This document shows, piece by piece, positions 1 through 13,600 of a stretch of DNA of 64,000 nt. The stretch is taken from the NCBI GenBank assembly GCA_040954595.2, contig CM082592.2, positions 5,394,001-5,458,000 on the forward strand, given 5' to 3'. The stretch is from Balanoglossus misakiensis. Taxonomy: Eukaryota > Hemichordata. Every line of letters begins with the position of its first letter. The stretch's first letter is position 1. The notes below the pieces were generated by a model that was given only the letters and a program-made list of their open reading frames with translations, searched no databases and had not been told where the DNA came from. Made by a program: the position numbers and the translations under genes.

Positions 1-145
1 TGTACATTAACATAAACAGTGTCTTGTGTCAAACATAATTAATGGAAGAAAGGGCAGCGAGAGAGAGACTTTGTCCCTTTATGACTCTTGACTGATCACG
101 TTTGTTTTGCGATGCAATCCAACACGGCTCCCAAACCCGTCTCAC

Positions 146-3100
146 CTAATCCCGCCTGTTCACACAGTCCGTACATCCCTTTCCTGGCGGCCTGTTTGAT
201 CTCTTTGCTTGTTCCGCTGACGTCTTCCTGTGGCTCGGTCGCCTCCTCTCCCTCACCCCCTCCCCCTCCCTCCGCTCTGGCCTTCTTCTTCTTCTCCCGC
301 TCGGTATTCTGCATCTTGGGAATGTCTTTCCCGTAGTACAGCAGGAAGTGCATGTAGACATCCCGGAGCTCCTCGTGGGTCTGCACGGCTTCGAGTCGTT
401 CCATGTCGCTCTCCGTCAGAGGACGGAGGCTGTCGGGCAGGCTGAGGTCGGCGTCGTGCGGGATGAGTTCAAACTGGTAGTTCTGCATCTTTTCAAAGAG
501 TCTTTTCAGGTTTTGCTTACGTGTTCTTAGTTGAGTCCACTGTGGATAGAGAACCAAACAGATATTATGACATTCAAATGCAGCAAACATTGTTTTGAAT
601 TATTCATTCCAATTCTTCAGTGATTCTCTATGGCAATTACATGTAGTATAAGGCTTTCTGCCAAACTGTACATGTGTATGACATAGCATTTTGCTCAAAA
701 TTGGATTAATACAACTGTCCTGTGTAAAACATTACATTAACAGAACATGTGGACGACAATCTCAAAGTCACAATGTAACGGTATATTTTCATTGGATATT
801 TAACTTGGACATTTTAGAACAAGCCTTACCTTTTCATCCCAGTGGTAGATTTTCCATAGGTCATAAATATTGAGTTCTGGTTCCACATATTCCTTGCGAT
901 AGAAAGCTATGAATGGGACCTGGGGAAAAAAAAACAATACTGTCAACTGAAAACAACGATGTATCACTCTGCTTGATTATGAAGGGCCCTACGATGCTCT
1001 CAAAACAGGATCAATGTGAACTTTCCCACAAATGACGACTGTTTATTGTTAGATGGCTCTTACCTCAATCTGTTGATTTCTGATGAAATTGACAGCTTCT
1101 TTTATCTTCGACACAGTGCCAGGACCTTTGTTGCTGTGTATACTGCCACCAACTTCACTTGTTTCCGAAGACAGCGGATCAGATATATCCTACGGGGTGA
1201 AGGCAAAGGTGAGAAAAGCATTGGCTATTAAAATCAGGATGCAGATAAAATGTTGACAAATAACTAACACTAGGCCAACCCAATGTGACTTTATATGTTG
1301 TGGCAGTTGCGTTGACAGGCTCTGCATTAGCTAAGCACACATTAAATTCCATAAACTCCAATCTAATTTTCCCACCTGCTGAGTGACTGGAAGTGTCATG
1401 AATGCATGTTTGTAAATCCACTCGGCCTCCTCATCCAGTTCTCCGTCTTCTGTGGGCCGCACAGGGATGGAACGCAACTGCAATAATAAGGAATATGTTA
1501 TCACAAATTAACGTTAGAAATACAGCAAAATATATCGAAAAAGCATTTCTTCGAAGGAAAGAAAGACTGTATAGGCTCAATTAGCATGCATGATTTGTAC
1601 ATTTGTCACTGTGTATTGTACACCCATCTTTTTCTATTTTTTGCTTGGATCTTTAAAGTGACATATAAGTCCATTGGGCTGGGAGGTTTTCCTATTCAGA
1701 TTATTATCTTCACTGTAAAGAATTTGTAATTGACCTCATGTCACTATAATAAACTATCTATCTATCATCGAACCAATCTGATAGGCAAAGGTGTTATTTC
1801 ACTACACATCAATCAGTGTACATCTGCACGTATACCCATCATTCTTACCTGGAATCTCTCGGGTATGTCAGCCGTCCTGATCTCTCTGTCCAAGTCTGTG
1901 AAGTAACCTCTCTCTAACTCGCTGGGTTCGAACACTTTGAAGATGTCCTTTGTTGTGGTTTTCTTCTTGACTTTCTTGACACGGGGTCTGACCTCTTCTG
2001 TTTCATCCTCCTCTTCTTCATACTGGCAAACGAGAGGGAAAGAAATTTTATGAGATCCTTCCCGTTTTCTTATCATTCGTTTAATAATTTCCATTCTGTA
2101 TTAAACATTCGGCATATCCCAAGTCTCAAAATCTGGTCTGACCGTCACTTATTACAAATGGCATCACTGAAGTCCAAAGACAAGGCTTGAATTATTCACT
2201 ACTGTATGAAGTGGCATATTGTAACAGAACCACATGCAGAGCACAACATTATAATTATCAGTGATGTTCACCCTTTTTGCACTGTGATGTTCACCCTTTT
2301 TGCACTGTGAGGATCATTTCTCCTGGTACTAACTTTATCCACAAAAGAATGAGCAAGTTGCCATGTCTCACCTCTTCGTACTCATCTTCATCTTCCTCCT
2401 CGTAGCCATCACCATATTTTTCAAACTCCCCAAAGTCAAACTCTTCGATACCGAAAATATCCTGTGCTTCTTGTAGAGCTCTGTCACCAAGTCAAATTAA
2501 AGCAAAATAAGTGATGAATTTTCTCGTAAATTTGAGTCTAGCTGCAGTTGGAGAACAGTTTACATTTTCATGTAAGCATTATATCACTTAAACAGAAGAA
2601 TAATCAGTTGACATTTATGATTCTGCAAACTTACGAGTCTTGATAAACCGGTCGTTTTCTATCTTTTCTTCTCCGGATCGGTTGACCATCATCATCAACA
2701 ATGAAGTCATCTTCCTCTGTTGATGAAATGAAAAGTCAGGAAATTTTAACAAATAAACATTAACACAAACACAGCCTCAGGCAAATAGTAATACCCTGGT
2801 ACAACTATGCATGCATTCAACTTTTTAATCATTTACAAGCAGGAAGTTACAACCTAAACCCCAGCAAAAGAAAGCTTGAGTAACCCCCCCCCCCCCCCCC
2901 CTTAACACATACCAGACTCCTCTCCAGAATCTCCCAGATCAGTGAATTGTACGTCATCAGGTTTAGCTGGTATGGGTGCTGCACTGGCCTGCAATGACAC
3001 AAACATCACAACGTCAATCATACACCTTCCTCTGTATTCTTTATCGAAACACGTACTGCCTCTAAAATCTTCCTTCCAGCTATTTACATGTACAATTGCT

Positions 3101-5166
3101 TTATCACCAAGTCCTGATGTTTGATTAGTCAACAGTAAGGTACTGTTTTATTTCAACATGATATACAAAATACTCTAATGGTATCAATGAATCAATTATT
3201 TTGATGCCATGCAAGATCCCCATGCAATGTGGTTGTAGTGCCATCGCTCAAGGTTTTCATCAACTGTATCAGGTCAAAAACTCGCAAATGAGATACATTT
3301 AAGTTCCTGAATGTTCACGATGAGATAAAGACCAACATGAAACATTACAGTACTGGAAGACTGACTCCATGTACTAATCACTCACAAAACTAACAAATCA
3401 CTACTATATATATATACATGTATATACACACCAAATTGGGAATTATTACATTTTTTTTTGGGGGGGGGGGGGGGATAGAACATAGAATTCTTTTGATGGC
3501 ATTCAATGAGACCTGTACGACTTTCTGTACTAGTCGTCAGCAAACACAGAGATCTCTTTGCCGTAAATCTGAAAGCCGTGTTCATTGCAGTATTCTATGC
3601 TCTCATTTCCAAAGGGGGGAATTTTACTCTGGATGTGCAAGGGTTGTACATGTACCATACACAACTTCCGACACAATACACACCAGATTCAGCTTGCCGC
3701 TGGCTAAGTCTTTAGAATGTCTCCAGTTCTATTTACAGTTAAGAAGAGTGAGGTTAGTGGGAATGCATGGACAAGCAATAGACACGGATTGTGGACAATG
3801 GAGCATTGAAGGTTGAAGGATATTGACTAATGTGAGAGTTGATATTTCAGGTTCGTGTAAATCTGATCTTCTCTGAACGCTGAAAAACAGGATACCCGAA
3901 GAAAACCATGTGACTTATCTTCTATGCCTCAACAGGTTGTCACAGTGTTTTGCCAACCGGTAGGATTGTGGCAAAAGTTCAAAAAAGCCAAATTCATTAA
4001 GAGCAAAAACCCCTCCTGGGAAATGTCAAAAGTGCGAAGAGTTGACGCAAAAAAAAAAAGATTACAGCATTTGGTCAGCGCTATTGAAAAAATACAGTTA
4101 ACTACAGTATATTACGACCAATGGGCAAAATGAATGGAATCAATTAGGTAATCTGCCACTTACGGCCTTGCAGCAAGCAAATGGCTATGAAAGAGTCTAT
4201 ATATTCTTACACACAAAACTCAGCACTGCCCCCCCCCCAAGACCACAGTAAGGGAATATAGGAAGAGATGAATAGGATCCTCGTCAACTTACATCTTCCT
4301 CCTCCTCTTCAGCACCCTCAAATAACTCGTTAGCGATGGCTTCTCTGTCGTCCACCTTTTCCTCCGCATCGTGGTCCTCCCCTGCACTTTCATCATCACT
4401 AGAAATCTGCCTCACTCGTCGAAACTTTTTCTGAAATGTAAACATCAAGATCATTATACTTCTGCCAACGCATTCCTGAAATAATCAAGGAGATCCCAAA
4501 TATCATCGTGACATGCCATGGGTACAGCCACTAATTCTATAATACATGTAAATATTCACCTACCCTTTCAACTTTCACCCCTAAATTCTCTTCAATCAGA
4601 TCATAATCTTCATCCTCCAATCTGTCATCTATGCTTCGTCTCCTCCGTTTGCGCTTCTTTGATCCAATATCATCATCGTCATCATCATCGGAATCGGAAC
4701 TGTCATCGTCGTCATCGTCTTCTTCCTCCACAGGATTATCATCAATCAGATCGTCTAAGTTCTTATCGTCATCTGTTAGAATAAAATCTGCATTATAAGC
4801 ATGACTTTGTACATTGTTATAATGCAGGTGACATACTGCACTTTTTGATGATGAATGAAAGACGTTTCACTGCTCACACTTTGCGATGGCAGGGGAAAAT
4901 TCATCATATTGCCATTTTTATCATGTAGGGTATGTCACATCCCCCACAGGAAAAAGGTTAACCCTTTCACCCCCAGTTCCCTCTTTAGAGGTCCAACCTT
5001 ACTATAGAAAACAATGGATTTGGACTGGACCATTAGTGATGAAGGGGTAAATTGGTCCCCCCCCCCCAGCCTTACCCTCATCCTCCTCGTCTTCCTCATC
5101 ACTGCTTGCTTTGAATTCCTCATCTGATACTTCGGCCTCATCTTCAAAATAACCATCAGCACTCAT
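146..5166 (-). CDS. SUPT6H: Transcription elongation factor SPT6, N-terminal ~530 codons (3' part off the left edge)
   Basis: Histone chaperone and RNA polymerase II elongation factor acting in the nucleus. Coding exons on the minus strand: 5166-5076, 4772-4564, 4430-4293, 2988-2913, 2716-2635, 2480-2372, 2022-1849, 1477-1376, 1189-1064, 919-830 and 539-146. All have GT-AG borders and the phases add up without a stop. The product starts [12 protein letters not shown], then a very acidic region with a KKRKRRRR nuclear signal, [21 protein letters not shown] and the [13 protein letters not shown] stretch (about residues 207-221), which corresponds to the IWS1/Spn1-binding segment. The core follows: [35 protein letters not shown], and WTQLR..RLFEKMQ to [15 protein letters not shown]. 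Vertebrate SPT6 is ~1,700 residues, so the YqgF, S1 and tandem SH2 parts must lie beyond position 1. Exon 11 carries a Lys/Glu/Gly-rich low-complexity linker. Identity is near certain; individual borders are hand-read. Confidence 0.94.
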
Positions 5167-5739
5167 GCTGGTCTTTACAGGTTACTTAAGAAGAGTCCAA
5201 AAGCAGCTTCCAATGTCTATTGATGGAAACACAAAAAATTGCACCTCATGTCAAATGTACATTTTCGGATGATGTCTTGTCTATGGGTATCCCAAAGCCT
5301 AGCCCTATGGGTAGGCATGACAAGGGTGTCCGGCTTTGGCTGTGCTGCCCCCATCCCCCCCCCCTGCTAGCAGGGAGGCAGTACATGTCTGTGTAACGCC
5401 GGGAACACACAGACCTGCGTCATTGTGAATCACAAACTGCAACTGTATTTGTAAACAATGTACCCTGATGTGTATGTTCGAAATTGAAGACACAGCCAGA
5501 TGGCCAATACTTCAATATTGAAAGGGGTGAAAGTTGTAGGAGGGAAAATTGTAAGGACGGCAGGGATCGGCAAATCAAACGACCTTATTCCAAACACCCA
5601 ACGCTCAGTGACAGTCTCAGACAACATCCATATCTTTGTGTATTGCGGAAGGAAATATAGGTACACATGCTTGGGCACCCCATGTGAACACGGACGGAGA
5701 TCGTGGGATTGCACAGACGTAGCAGAAATCAAAACTTAC

Positions 5740-5910
5740 CTTTAGAACGGTTGACTGGCTCCAAGAGAATTCCTACTCGCTTGTATTACGCAGAGAACCA
5801 GTTCTATTACGAGAGCAGATTTTATAACACCAAAACACCAGCACATTCACGATGTGCAAGCTCAGCACATCAAAGATGGCGACGATTGTATTTCTACTGC
5901 GCATGTCCTT
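5740..5910 (-). promoter_or_regulatory. SUPT6H: SUPT6H 5' non-coding exon and probable core promoter
   Basis: On the minus strand a strong donor (CTAAAG|GTAAGT) ends a non-coding exon at 5740. A matching acceptor sits just upstream of the start codon (about 5188 or 5173), so the 5' UTR is probably split by a ~0.55 kb intron. Within this stretch the plus strand has AAAGATGGCGAC (5872-5883), a YY1-type element, and TGCGCATG (5898-5905), an NRF1-like element. Both are usual in TATA-less housekeeping promoters. The exact start site is not visible. Confidence 0.5.
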
Positions 5911-6555
5911 AAAATAAAACTTTCGAAGATAAGTTGAGGGCGCTCTCAGATCAATGGGGAAAAGTCGGGGTTTTTTGTTGTTCATCAGCACAATCTGTGA
6001 AAACGTGCAAAAATGGTACTTTTTCGAAAATCCTAGTCGGCTAAAGGATGAGAAAACATATCGGTTATGAACACTCTGTTTCCGAAACTAACCAACTTGC
6101 TGCAGTAGTGATGATTTTGTTAAGAACCACGGCTACGTGTATAAATTCCTATCTATGAACCTTGATGATGTCGGAGGGATAAATTACAATAATTGTTAAT
6201 TAGTAATGAGAAATTATCGTCCCATCTACTAAAAATAAGACTTTGAAAGCTAGAACCTTGAATATTTTTTAATTTTAAGGCAGAAAAACGTAAGAACCAC
6301 GATTTTTGTTAAGAACCACGGCTATGTGTATAAATTCCTATCTATTAAAGAACCTTCAGCATGTCTCGGGCCTTGTCAATTTCTTTGACCCATTCCAAGA
6401 ATACTGTAGCACTAGTTGCCCATTGTCACACATCAAGAATAACTCATATGTATATCATTTGTCCAATCAATGGAAAACCAAAATCTGTGATTGACTATCC
6501 CGATGTAAAGACAGACAGAAATCAACACTGCACTCTTTATGGAAGTATTTAACAT
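5911..6555. other. Intergenic stretch between SUPT6H and the SAM/RA gene
   Basis: AT-rich, no coding signal seen. It holds one imperfect ~40-bp direct repeat (listed separately) and the promoter-proximal DNA of SUPT6H. Confidence 0.5.
6114..6345. repeat. Imperfect direct repeat, ~40 bp, two copies 188 bp apart
   Basis: The block at about 6115-6155 (GTTAAGAACCACGGCTACGT and following) recurs at about 6303-6343 with a C to T change. Each copy runs on into TATAAATTCCTATCTAT. No terminal repeats or coding potential, so it looks like a local duplication. Confidence 0.7.
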
Positions 6556-6561
6556 TTTATT
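6556..6561 (-). terminator. Candidate polyadenylation signal of the SAM/RA gene
   Basis: TTTATT on the plus strand reads AATAAA on the minus strand, ~1.1 kb after the stop codon at 7654. The AT-rich stretch 6562-7653 has no open frame and is best read as the 3' UTR. Weaker alternatives exist, so usage is uncertain. Confidence 0.4.
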
Positions 6562-7653
6562 TTCAGTGATTTCATTAAATTTATAAATACAAAAGATATT
6601 TAATTTACAATAGGTGCCCCTAATTTTTCAAACATTCATCACCATGAATTGCACCATATAAATAACATACAAAAGTGAAAACTGCATAAAAATTTGACAC
6701 ATCAGAGTTAAAGCTTAGAATGTGTACGACACATTGCCTATACTTAATTATAATTTGAGGTTGGTTGGTTTTAATCGCAGTCCACCAACTTCCTTAAAAT
6801 GGAGGGACTGTGGTCTGGTATTTTGTTCTAAAATACATGTACCAGTATTGGCTGTTGTCTTTTAAAAGCAGTCTGCTCAGTTTATGTAAATGGAAACCAA
6901 ACTCATGGAAGACTGATTTCTACTAAAAGCAACAATCATATCTCTAAGCATACTGCATATGTGTCAAGCAAAAAACACTGCCCACGTGTCTCGCATCCCA
7001 AATCCTGCTTTTCCTTTCAACTGAACTCCTAGCCTGTGAGTTTATTCAGTCCAACAAGACACTCCACGGGATAAACACAGCATTTTCCATAACTTGGTTC
7101 AACATATTTTGACAAGGAAAGACAGAGATGTTTGCAGTTCAAAATGATGATTCCTTGAAGACTGCTGGGAAAGCCATGTAGAAGATAGATAAAGTGAAAG
7201 AAAGTTATGAATTAAACATGCATGTGTTTTTCCTTAGTATAAATACAAAAACAAATTAAAAAGTATTTCAAAATGGGAAAGAAATTATACATAAAAAATG
7301 CAAATTTTCTAAGCAGTAACGAGAGAATCATTAAGTACTTGTAATATATAATACTGATTTGGTAAATTTTTAAAATCAACTTGCGTAAAAGTATGCATAC
7401 TTATGAAATTTTCTGAAGTAAAAGTAAAGTATATTGCAATTTCATATGTACAAATTTTAAATCATGGTGATGTGAATTACTGTATAAAAATATAACTATT
7501 AGTCACACAAATCAGTGTGTGTAGCTTTGGCAACTGTGTCAGAAAGCGTAGTTTTTTTAAATTTCACCTAACTCAACTTTAAAAACACTGATATATAACA
7601 ATAATGGTACTTTCTACGACCACCACCATTAAACTAGAGTTAGTAGAATAACA

Positions 7654-10600
7654 TTAGCAGAACTCTTCATCACCAGACATGTCCCTGAAATGAAGAATGA
7701 AAATAGATGCACTATTACATTGAGGTTATGATAACACATAATAGCGCTATGCTTGGGACAATTGGTTCCTACAGCTATAACTGCTGGTTTGATTAAACCA
7801 TAATTTGAAATGAAAACATCGCTCGATTTTTAGTAATTTGACAAAAATAAGAATAATTCCTGACTGACATCAAACAATGACAAATAAGAATCGAGAGATC
7901 ACCATAGCGATGATGACACACAGACTTACTCTTCATCGAAGTCTTCATCCAACTGTTCCAACAGCGAGGGTGCCTGATCCAACATGACTGCATACAATCT
8001 ATCCAAGTATTGCTTCTGTCGAGTGCTCTCTTCTACGTTTTCTTGAAGGACATTCAAGATTTCAGACTGCAAAAAAAACACACACAGAGGAAAATACTTA
8101 GGCTGGTTTTGTCTTGCAGGTGTATTCACCACTGTGGTGGTTGTTCTATACACTATACAACTGATGTCCAAAATCATCTGACATCTGACATTTGAAATGA
8201 TTTCTCAGTCCCCTTCCAGAAGCAACCGCACATGTCAATTATTATGCATCCAGGCTTCCAACAGTTTCCTCTGTCTTGTAAAAAAACAAACACTGACCTT
8301 CTGAGCTGTTTTGAGTACTTCCCAGACCGGCACATCATCGTCATTCAGATAGACTACCGAGTTGTGCTTCTTCCTGTCTGCGTTCTCCAACTGAGTGATG
8401 AAATCATCTCTCTCCTCTGTCACCGCTGCCAGTGCTGCCTCCTGTTGGGAGGAGGAGGAGGAGGAGGAGGAGGGGACGGGGTCAATAGATATCTGGCTTA
8501 TAAAATATATAACTAAGCCAATGATCAGAAAATCATGCTAACACCCACATACATGATACACACCAGTTGGTTATTCAGTATACTAGATATCTATCGGAAT
8601 GTACTAGACACTACATGAAACACTGGAATACAGTTATTCTGTACACCAGAATCCAGATTGCATGAGCATATACCTGTTGTTGGCACGTTTTTTGTAGATT
8701 ATTGATTCTCTTGGCACTCTCTGCAAGTGCTGCTGTTTTCTTCTTGATTTCAAGCTGCAAGATACAATACAATACAATAACGTCACATACAAAGCAATGC
8801 AATACCATCAGATACAATACTAAGAAGGACATTAATGTATAATGTTTTCCTATACAGTAAACTTATTTTATGTCACCCACCTCCAGTGCCCTTTTCTCTT
8901 GTTCTAACTGGTCCAGACTCTCCTGCGTTTCACTGTATCTTTGCTGTGATCTCTGCAGATCACCCACAGTGCTCTCCAAGTCTTGACACTGCGACTCTGA
9001 ATCACTCAGCTGTGCGAAACACAAGAAGAATGGTGGTCAAATGTCTGACTCTGCAGATGGTTGTGACCCAATACTGTTATTCTCACAGGTACGCACATGA
9101 TAGAATGCATTCTGTTTGATGTGACTTACAATAATTCCAATCTCAAATACAAACTTCATCTGACCATATATATTCAGAGCGAATTTACGAAAAAAATCAC
9201 AATATTCAGACACTGCGATATATCTACCTGTTTCTGGAGTTGTTTTACTTTTATTTCAGCATCGTCCGCCTTCTTGGCTTTTGTTTCTAGGATCTTCAGT
9301 CTGGAAAAAACGGCACAGCGATGTTACAAACAACATATCAAATAAAATAGATCTTTACCTTGAGTTGAAGAAACTTGATCTCATATCAAAACTGTACAGA
9401 CCATTTGAGGTTGATTTAAAAAAATTGTCATCAATTTGAAACTGAATTTTATTTGCACATCTTTGTGCAGCTGGTCAATGATGTTTACCTTGCCACTTCT
9501 TCTCTCAGCTCAGCCGTCTCTCTCTTCTCTGATTGGAGGTTGGCTGCAGCCAATGACAACTCTTCTTCCATTCTGTTCATCTTCTGGGTTGTTTTAGGAT
9601 CAGTGATTGGCTGCTGCTGCTGCTGCCTTGGCTGTTCTCTCAATACAACTATCTTCGCTGACATCTTGCTGTTCAGCATTGTATTGACTTCGGCATCGGA
9701 CGACTGGAACACGTTGACGCCATTCACCTCTATAAGTCTGGACACAGAGAAAGAGATGTCTTGTAATCAAGCATATAATTAATGTGTACAAATCAATCAA
9801 TTAGTGGATGGAGGGGTCCTATAATGGAGGAGGGTACTGCAATGGAGGATCACATACCTGTCTCCTTCTTTCAGGACTCCATTTGAATCACAAGACGTCA
9901 CAAACACACCATCCTCCTCAAATTCACCGGACGACACAATGAAATCGTAACCATAGTGACCGGGAACAATTTCCATGGCGATGACGGTGTGAGCTTCTTT
10001 GAGTGGGAGTATGGAGTGTAGAGTCAGGGACTGTTGCTTGGCTTTTGACTGGTAAGGAACACAAGAAGACTGTTGGTTAGTTTAACATTGTAAGCTACTT
10101 GACGGATCAAGTTACATCCATGAAGAGTGAATCCCAATTTTATCATTTAACATTGACAGGTTTATTGACAATTAAAGAGACCATCCACCCAAGATGTATC
10201 ATATGCTTGGATTAGTGACAGACACTTTACCTTTTAAACCCTATAAGCATGCAATACAGTATTTTATCCCTTCAATGGTCAAATAGATAGATACCTTTAT
10301 GAATTAGTGTACTTCTTTGCGTGCAGTCAAAATCAAAGATTATCATTTTGACTTTTCAAACAACACCAGAACAGCACCACCACCTCATGAAAGGTCAATA
10401 CCAAATAATGATTACGGTATTAAATGAAGGAGGCACTCATGATTTAATACATAGGTGAGAGTCCACAGATAATTCCACACGCAAAATCTAAATGGTGATG
10501 CAGGACAGAATTGATGATGTAATATAATAGAGTGGAACTGATGATGACATAGGACTGAATTGATGATGTAGTAAGGTGGAACTGATGATAAAGTACGACT

Positions 10601-13600
10601 GGACTGATGATGTAACAGGACCAAACTAATGGTGCATTGACCAGACTAAATGACATGGTCAGAAAAGACTGTCAATCTGGTAGGATCGACATGAATATTG
10701 CTCACCAGCACCAGATCAATGTTTTGGAACAAGGAAAGTGTCACAGGTGGATAAGAAAACTTGTGTATAAAATGGCAGAAGAAATGATGAGAAAAGATGC
10801 ATATTAAAACACTTTTACTCGGAAATGATTTTACACTAATAGTCACAATGACATGCAAATAGTGAGTTTCACATGCATCAACCGTGCGTTCACATGACAA
10901 TCCTTACCCTCTCTTCCTCTTTCTTCTACAGTTGTGTTTTACGCATTTCGGGGACAGTGTGTACACAGGCCAAGCAGAGACCCCAACACAGAACATTGCA
11001 TCACAGAAGCAGGCAGGCAACACATACAGTATCACAACGTCACAGTAGATCAGAGGGAAGAAAACAAATAGAAATTAAGCAAAAAGTGAAAAAAAATTAC
11101 TGATCAGTGTATAACACACAAGTAAATTTTTTCACATGTAAATCATTGAGAGAGTTTGTGTGACTAAGTGTACGTGTATGTCTGTATACCGTATGTCAGC
11201 ATATTATTATGAAGTAATTTCACAATTTCAGTTCAGACAAGACAGATATTGATATAACATCTATCAAATGTTTGAGAAATGACTGCAACATATCAATTCA
11301 CACTGTGACCATGGAGTCAAAACAACATGGAAAGCATTTTCATTCCTCAAATGTTGGAAGTTTGTTGTGTCATGTAATCATCAATTCATATTTTCCACAG
11401 AATTTTACATGAAAAAAAACCCCCAGCTCTTGAAGATTTGTGCTCTACCTTTTCTTGTTGTAACTGGTGTTCATACGTTGCAAACTCCAGCTCTGTAAAC
11501 TGTGACATCTGTTTTTGCTGCAAAGTTAGAAGATTGGATTCCTCTGATGCTATCCTGTACTCCAACTCTGCCATCTCAGCCACTCCGCTGCTATTCCTAC
11601 ATCACACAAGAACAGTTCACTTTGCATTATTTGATAATTTGTTTACATGACGAATTAACTGCTTTAATGCATTACCGAAGCACATGTATATTATGAAGAT
11701 TGATGCAAAATATTTGTATACAGCAAAAAACTTGTTGTGAGTGATTAAAAAATCTTGATTGATGTCTGGGAGACGGGAAAAATATCACAATCTAATTGAA
11801 TGCCACAAAGGTAAATAGTCTCTCAGTATTCTCATTGTTGTTACTCTGTCACATCTTACGGCAAAACCAACAGTATGGCCATATTGTCCGAAGGGTTTAT
11901 TAATATTTAGAGGTCTAACATTATTGTCTCTGTACCTCTAAGACAGAATAACACCACCGTTTTTTTCTTTCTGGGGACATAAAGACCCTCACCTCTGCGA
12001 CTGCTCGCTGCTCATCTGTAGTTCCTGGCACAATTTCTGGACCTGTTTCTCTTTTGTTTGCACTTCTTGAGTTGTGTGTTCTAGTTGACCTTTGAGGTCA
12101 GCGACAGCCAATGGCAACACTTCTAAATAATGATAATAAGGGTATGACTGTACAATGTAATATGCTCAGTTTTGTATAGCCTAGTACTGGTAGTTGAAAA
12201 TGCCCAAAATGAATAATTCACATCACAAAGGAAACATCTAACAATAATGAATGACACTCACCTCTGTCTTTGACTTCTTGTCTTTGCTCTTGTTTCTTTT
12301 TCATGCGACTCTGCTGCCTGGTGTAATTGTCTTGTAACTGAGTAATGGTCTTTTGAAGTAAGATGAGCTGATGGAGAAATTAAGATTTGTATTGAGATCA
12401 ATGAATGGTGGGGTGCATTTTTGTCACGTGAGCGCTTGCCCTTGCTCAAAGTCAAACACAAAGACCAAGACACATATATATACAAACAAACAGACCGAAC
12501 ACAATACACTCTCTTGTTTGGCATCTGTAACCAAATCACAACTCTATTTCATTTCTCAGTACTTTCAAATCGATATCTGTATCTTGCCCAACAGGTAAGA
12601 ATTTCTGTCCATGTGAGGTACATGTAGTGTGAAGACACTTAGATTTCCTGCCACAGGTGGGCCAACGTCTAATTCAAAATGGAATCGTTCATAATATGTG
12701 GATAGTCCATACATGCATTTCAACATCACACCAAAATTCTTTAGTGTAGTGATAAGACATTATGTGAATCAGACCTTCTTGTCTCTCTCCTGAAGCACTT
12801 TGTTCTGCTCCATCACTGTGTTGACATGATCTCTGTTCATCTGCAACTCATCTTGAAGTTCCCGCACTTTCATTTCAAGCTGTGCAGAAAAGATACAATG
12901 TTATTGATGGGTGCCTAACTGTGTGACTGACTAAACTCCTTTCAAAACAATTTATATTTCAATTCAATTAGCTGTAGCATGGAAACTCTCTTGTAGTCAC
13001 TTTTAAAATGAAAGTTATGACTGATATAAGGAAGAACCCAATGTTGCATACCTCCATAACTTTCACACTGAGTTCATCTCTCTTCAAGCCATCATACTTC
13101 TCTGCCACTGCTCCATCCTTCTCGGAGTTCTGCGACAGCTCTAATTCAATGGACGCCATCTGTAATGATAATGTGCAAGCTTCAGTTGATTATCATTTCA
13201 AATCTACAGCTTCCATGTGCATGTTTCAAGATATCACTGGATGAAAGTGTCCAATGTAACTAATACAGAGACTCAGAGCACTGACTACTGGAATCAGTAT
13301 CAATCAACAATCCCTTGGAAAAACACTAGACAGGTAAAAGAAAGGGGGAATGTCCACACATCCATATTGTACTTGGGATAAATGTATTAAAAAAACCTGG
13401 AGTTACGGTAGGATTGTTTGACTTTTTGGTTTTCAAATGTCAACGGTTCTTACCTCAGCTTCCAACTGATTCAATCTATCTAGCTTGGGTTTGAGTGATT
13501 CTGGCAAATGTGAACTGCCCTGCATGTGTTGTGTGCATTTTGCCCATTGGTTGTTAGGATGGAAAATGTAGACGCTAGACAATGATCAGTTACTTTTTTA

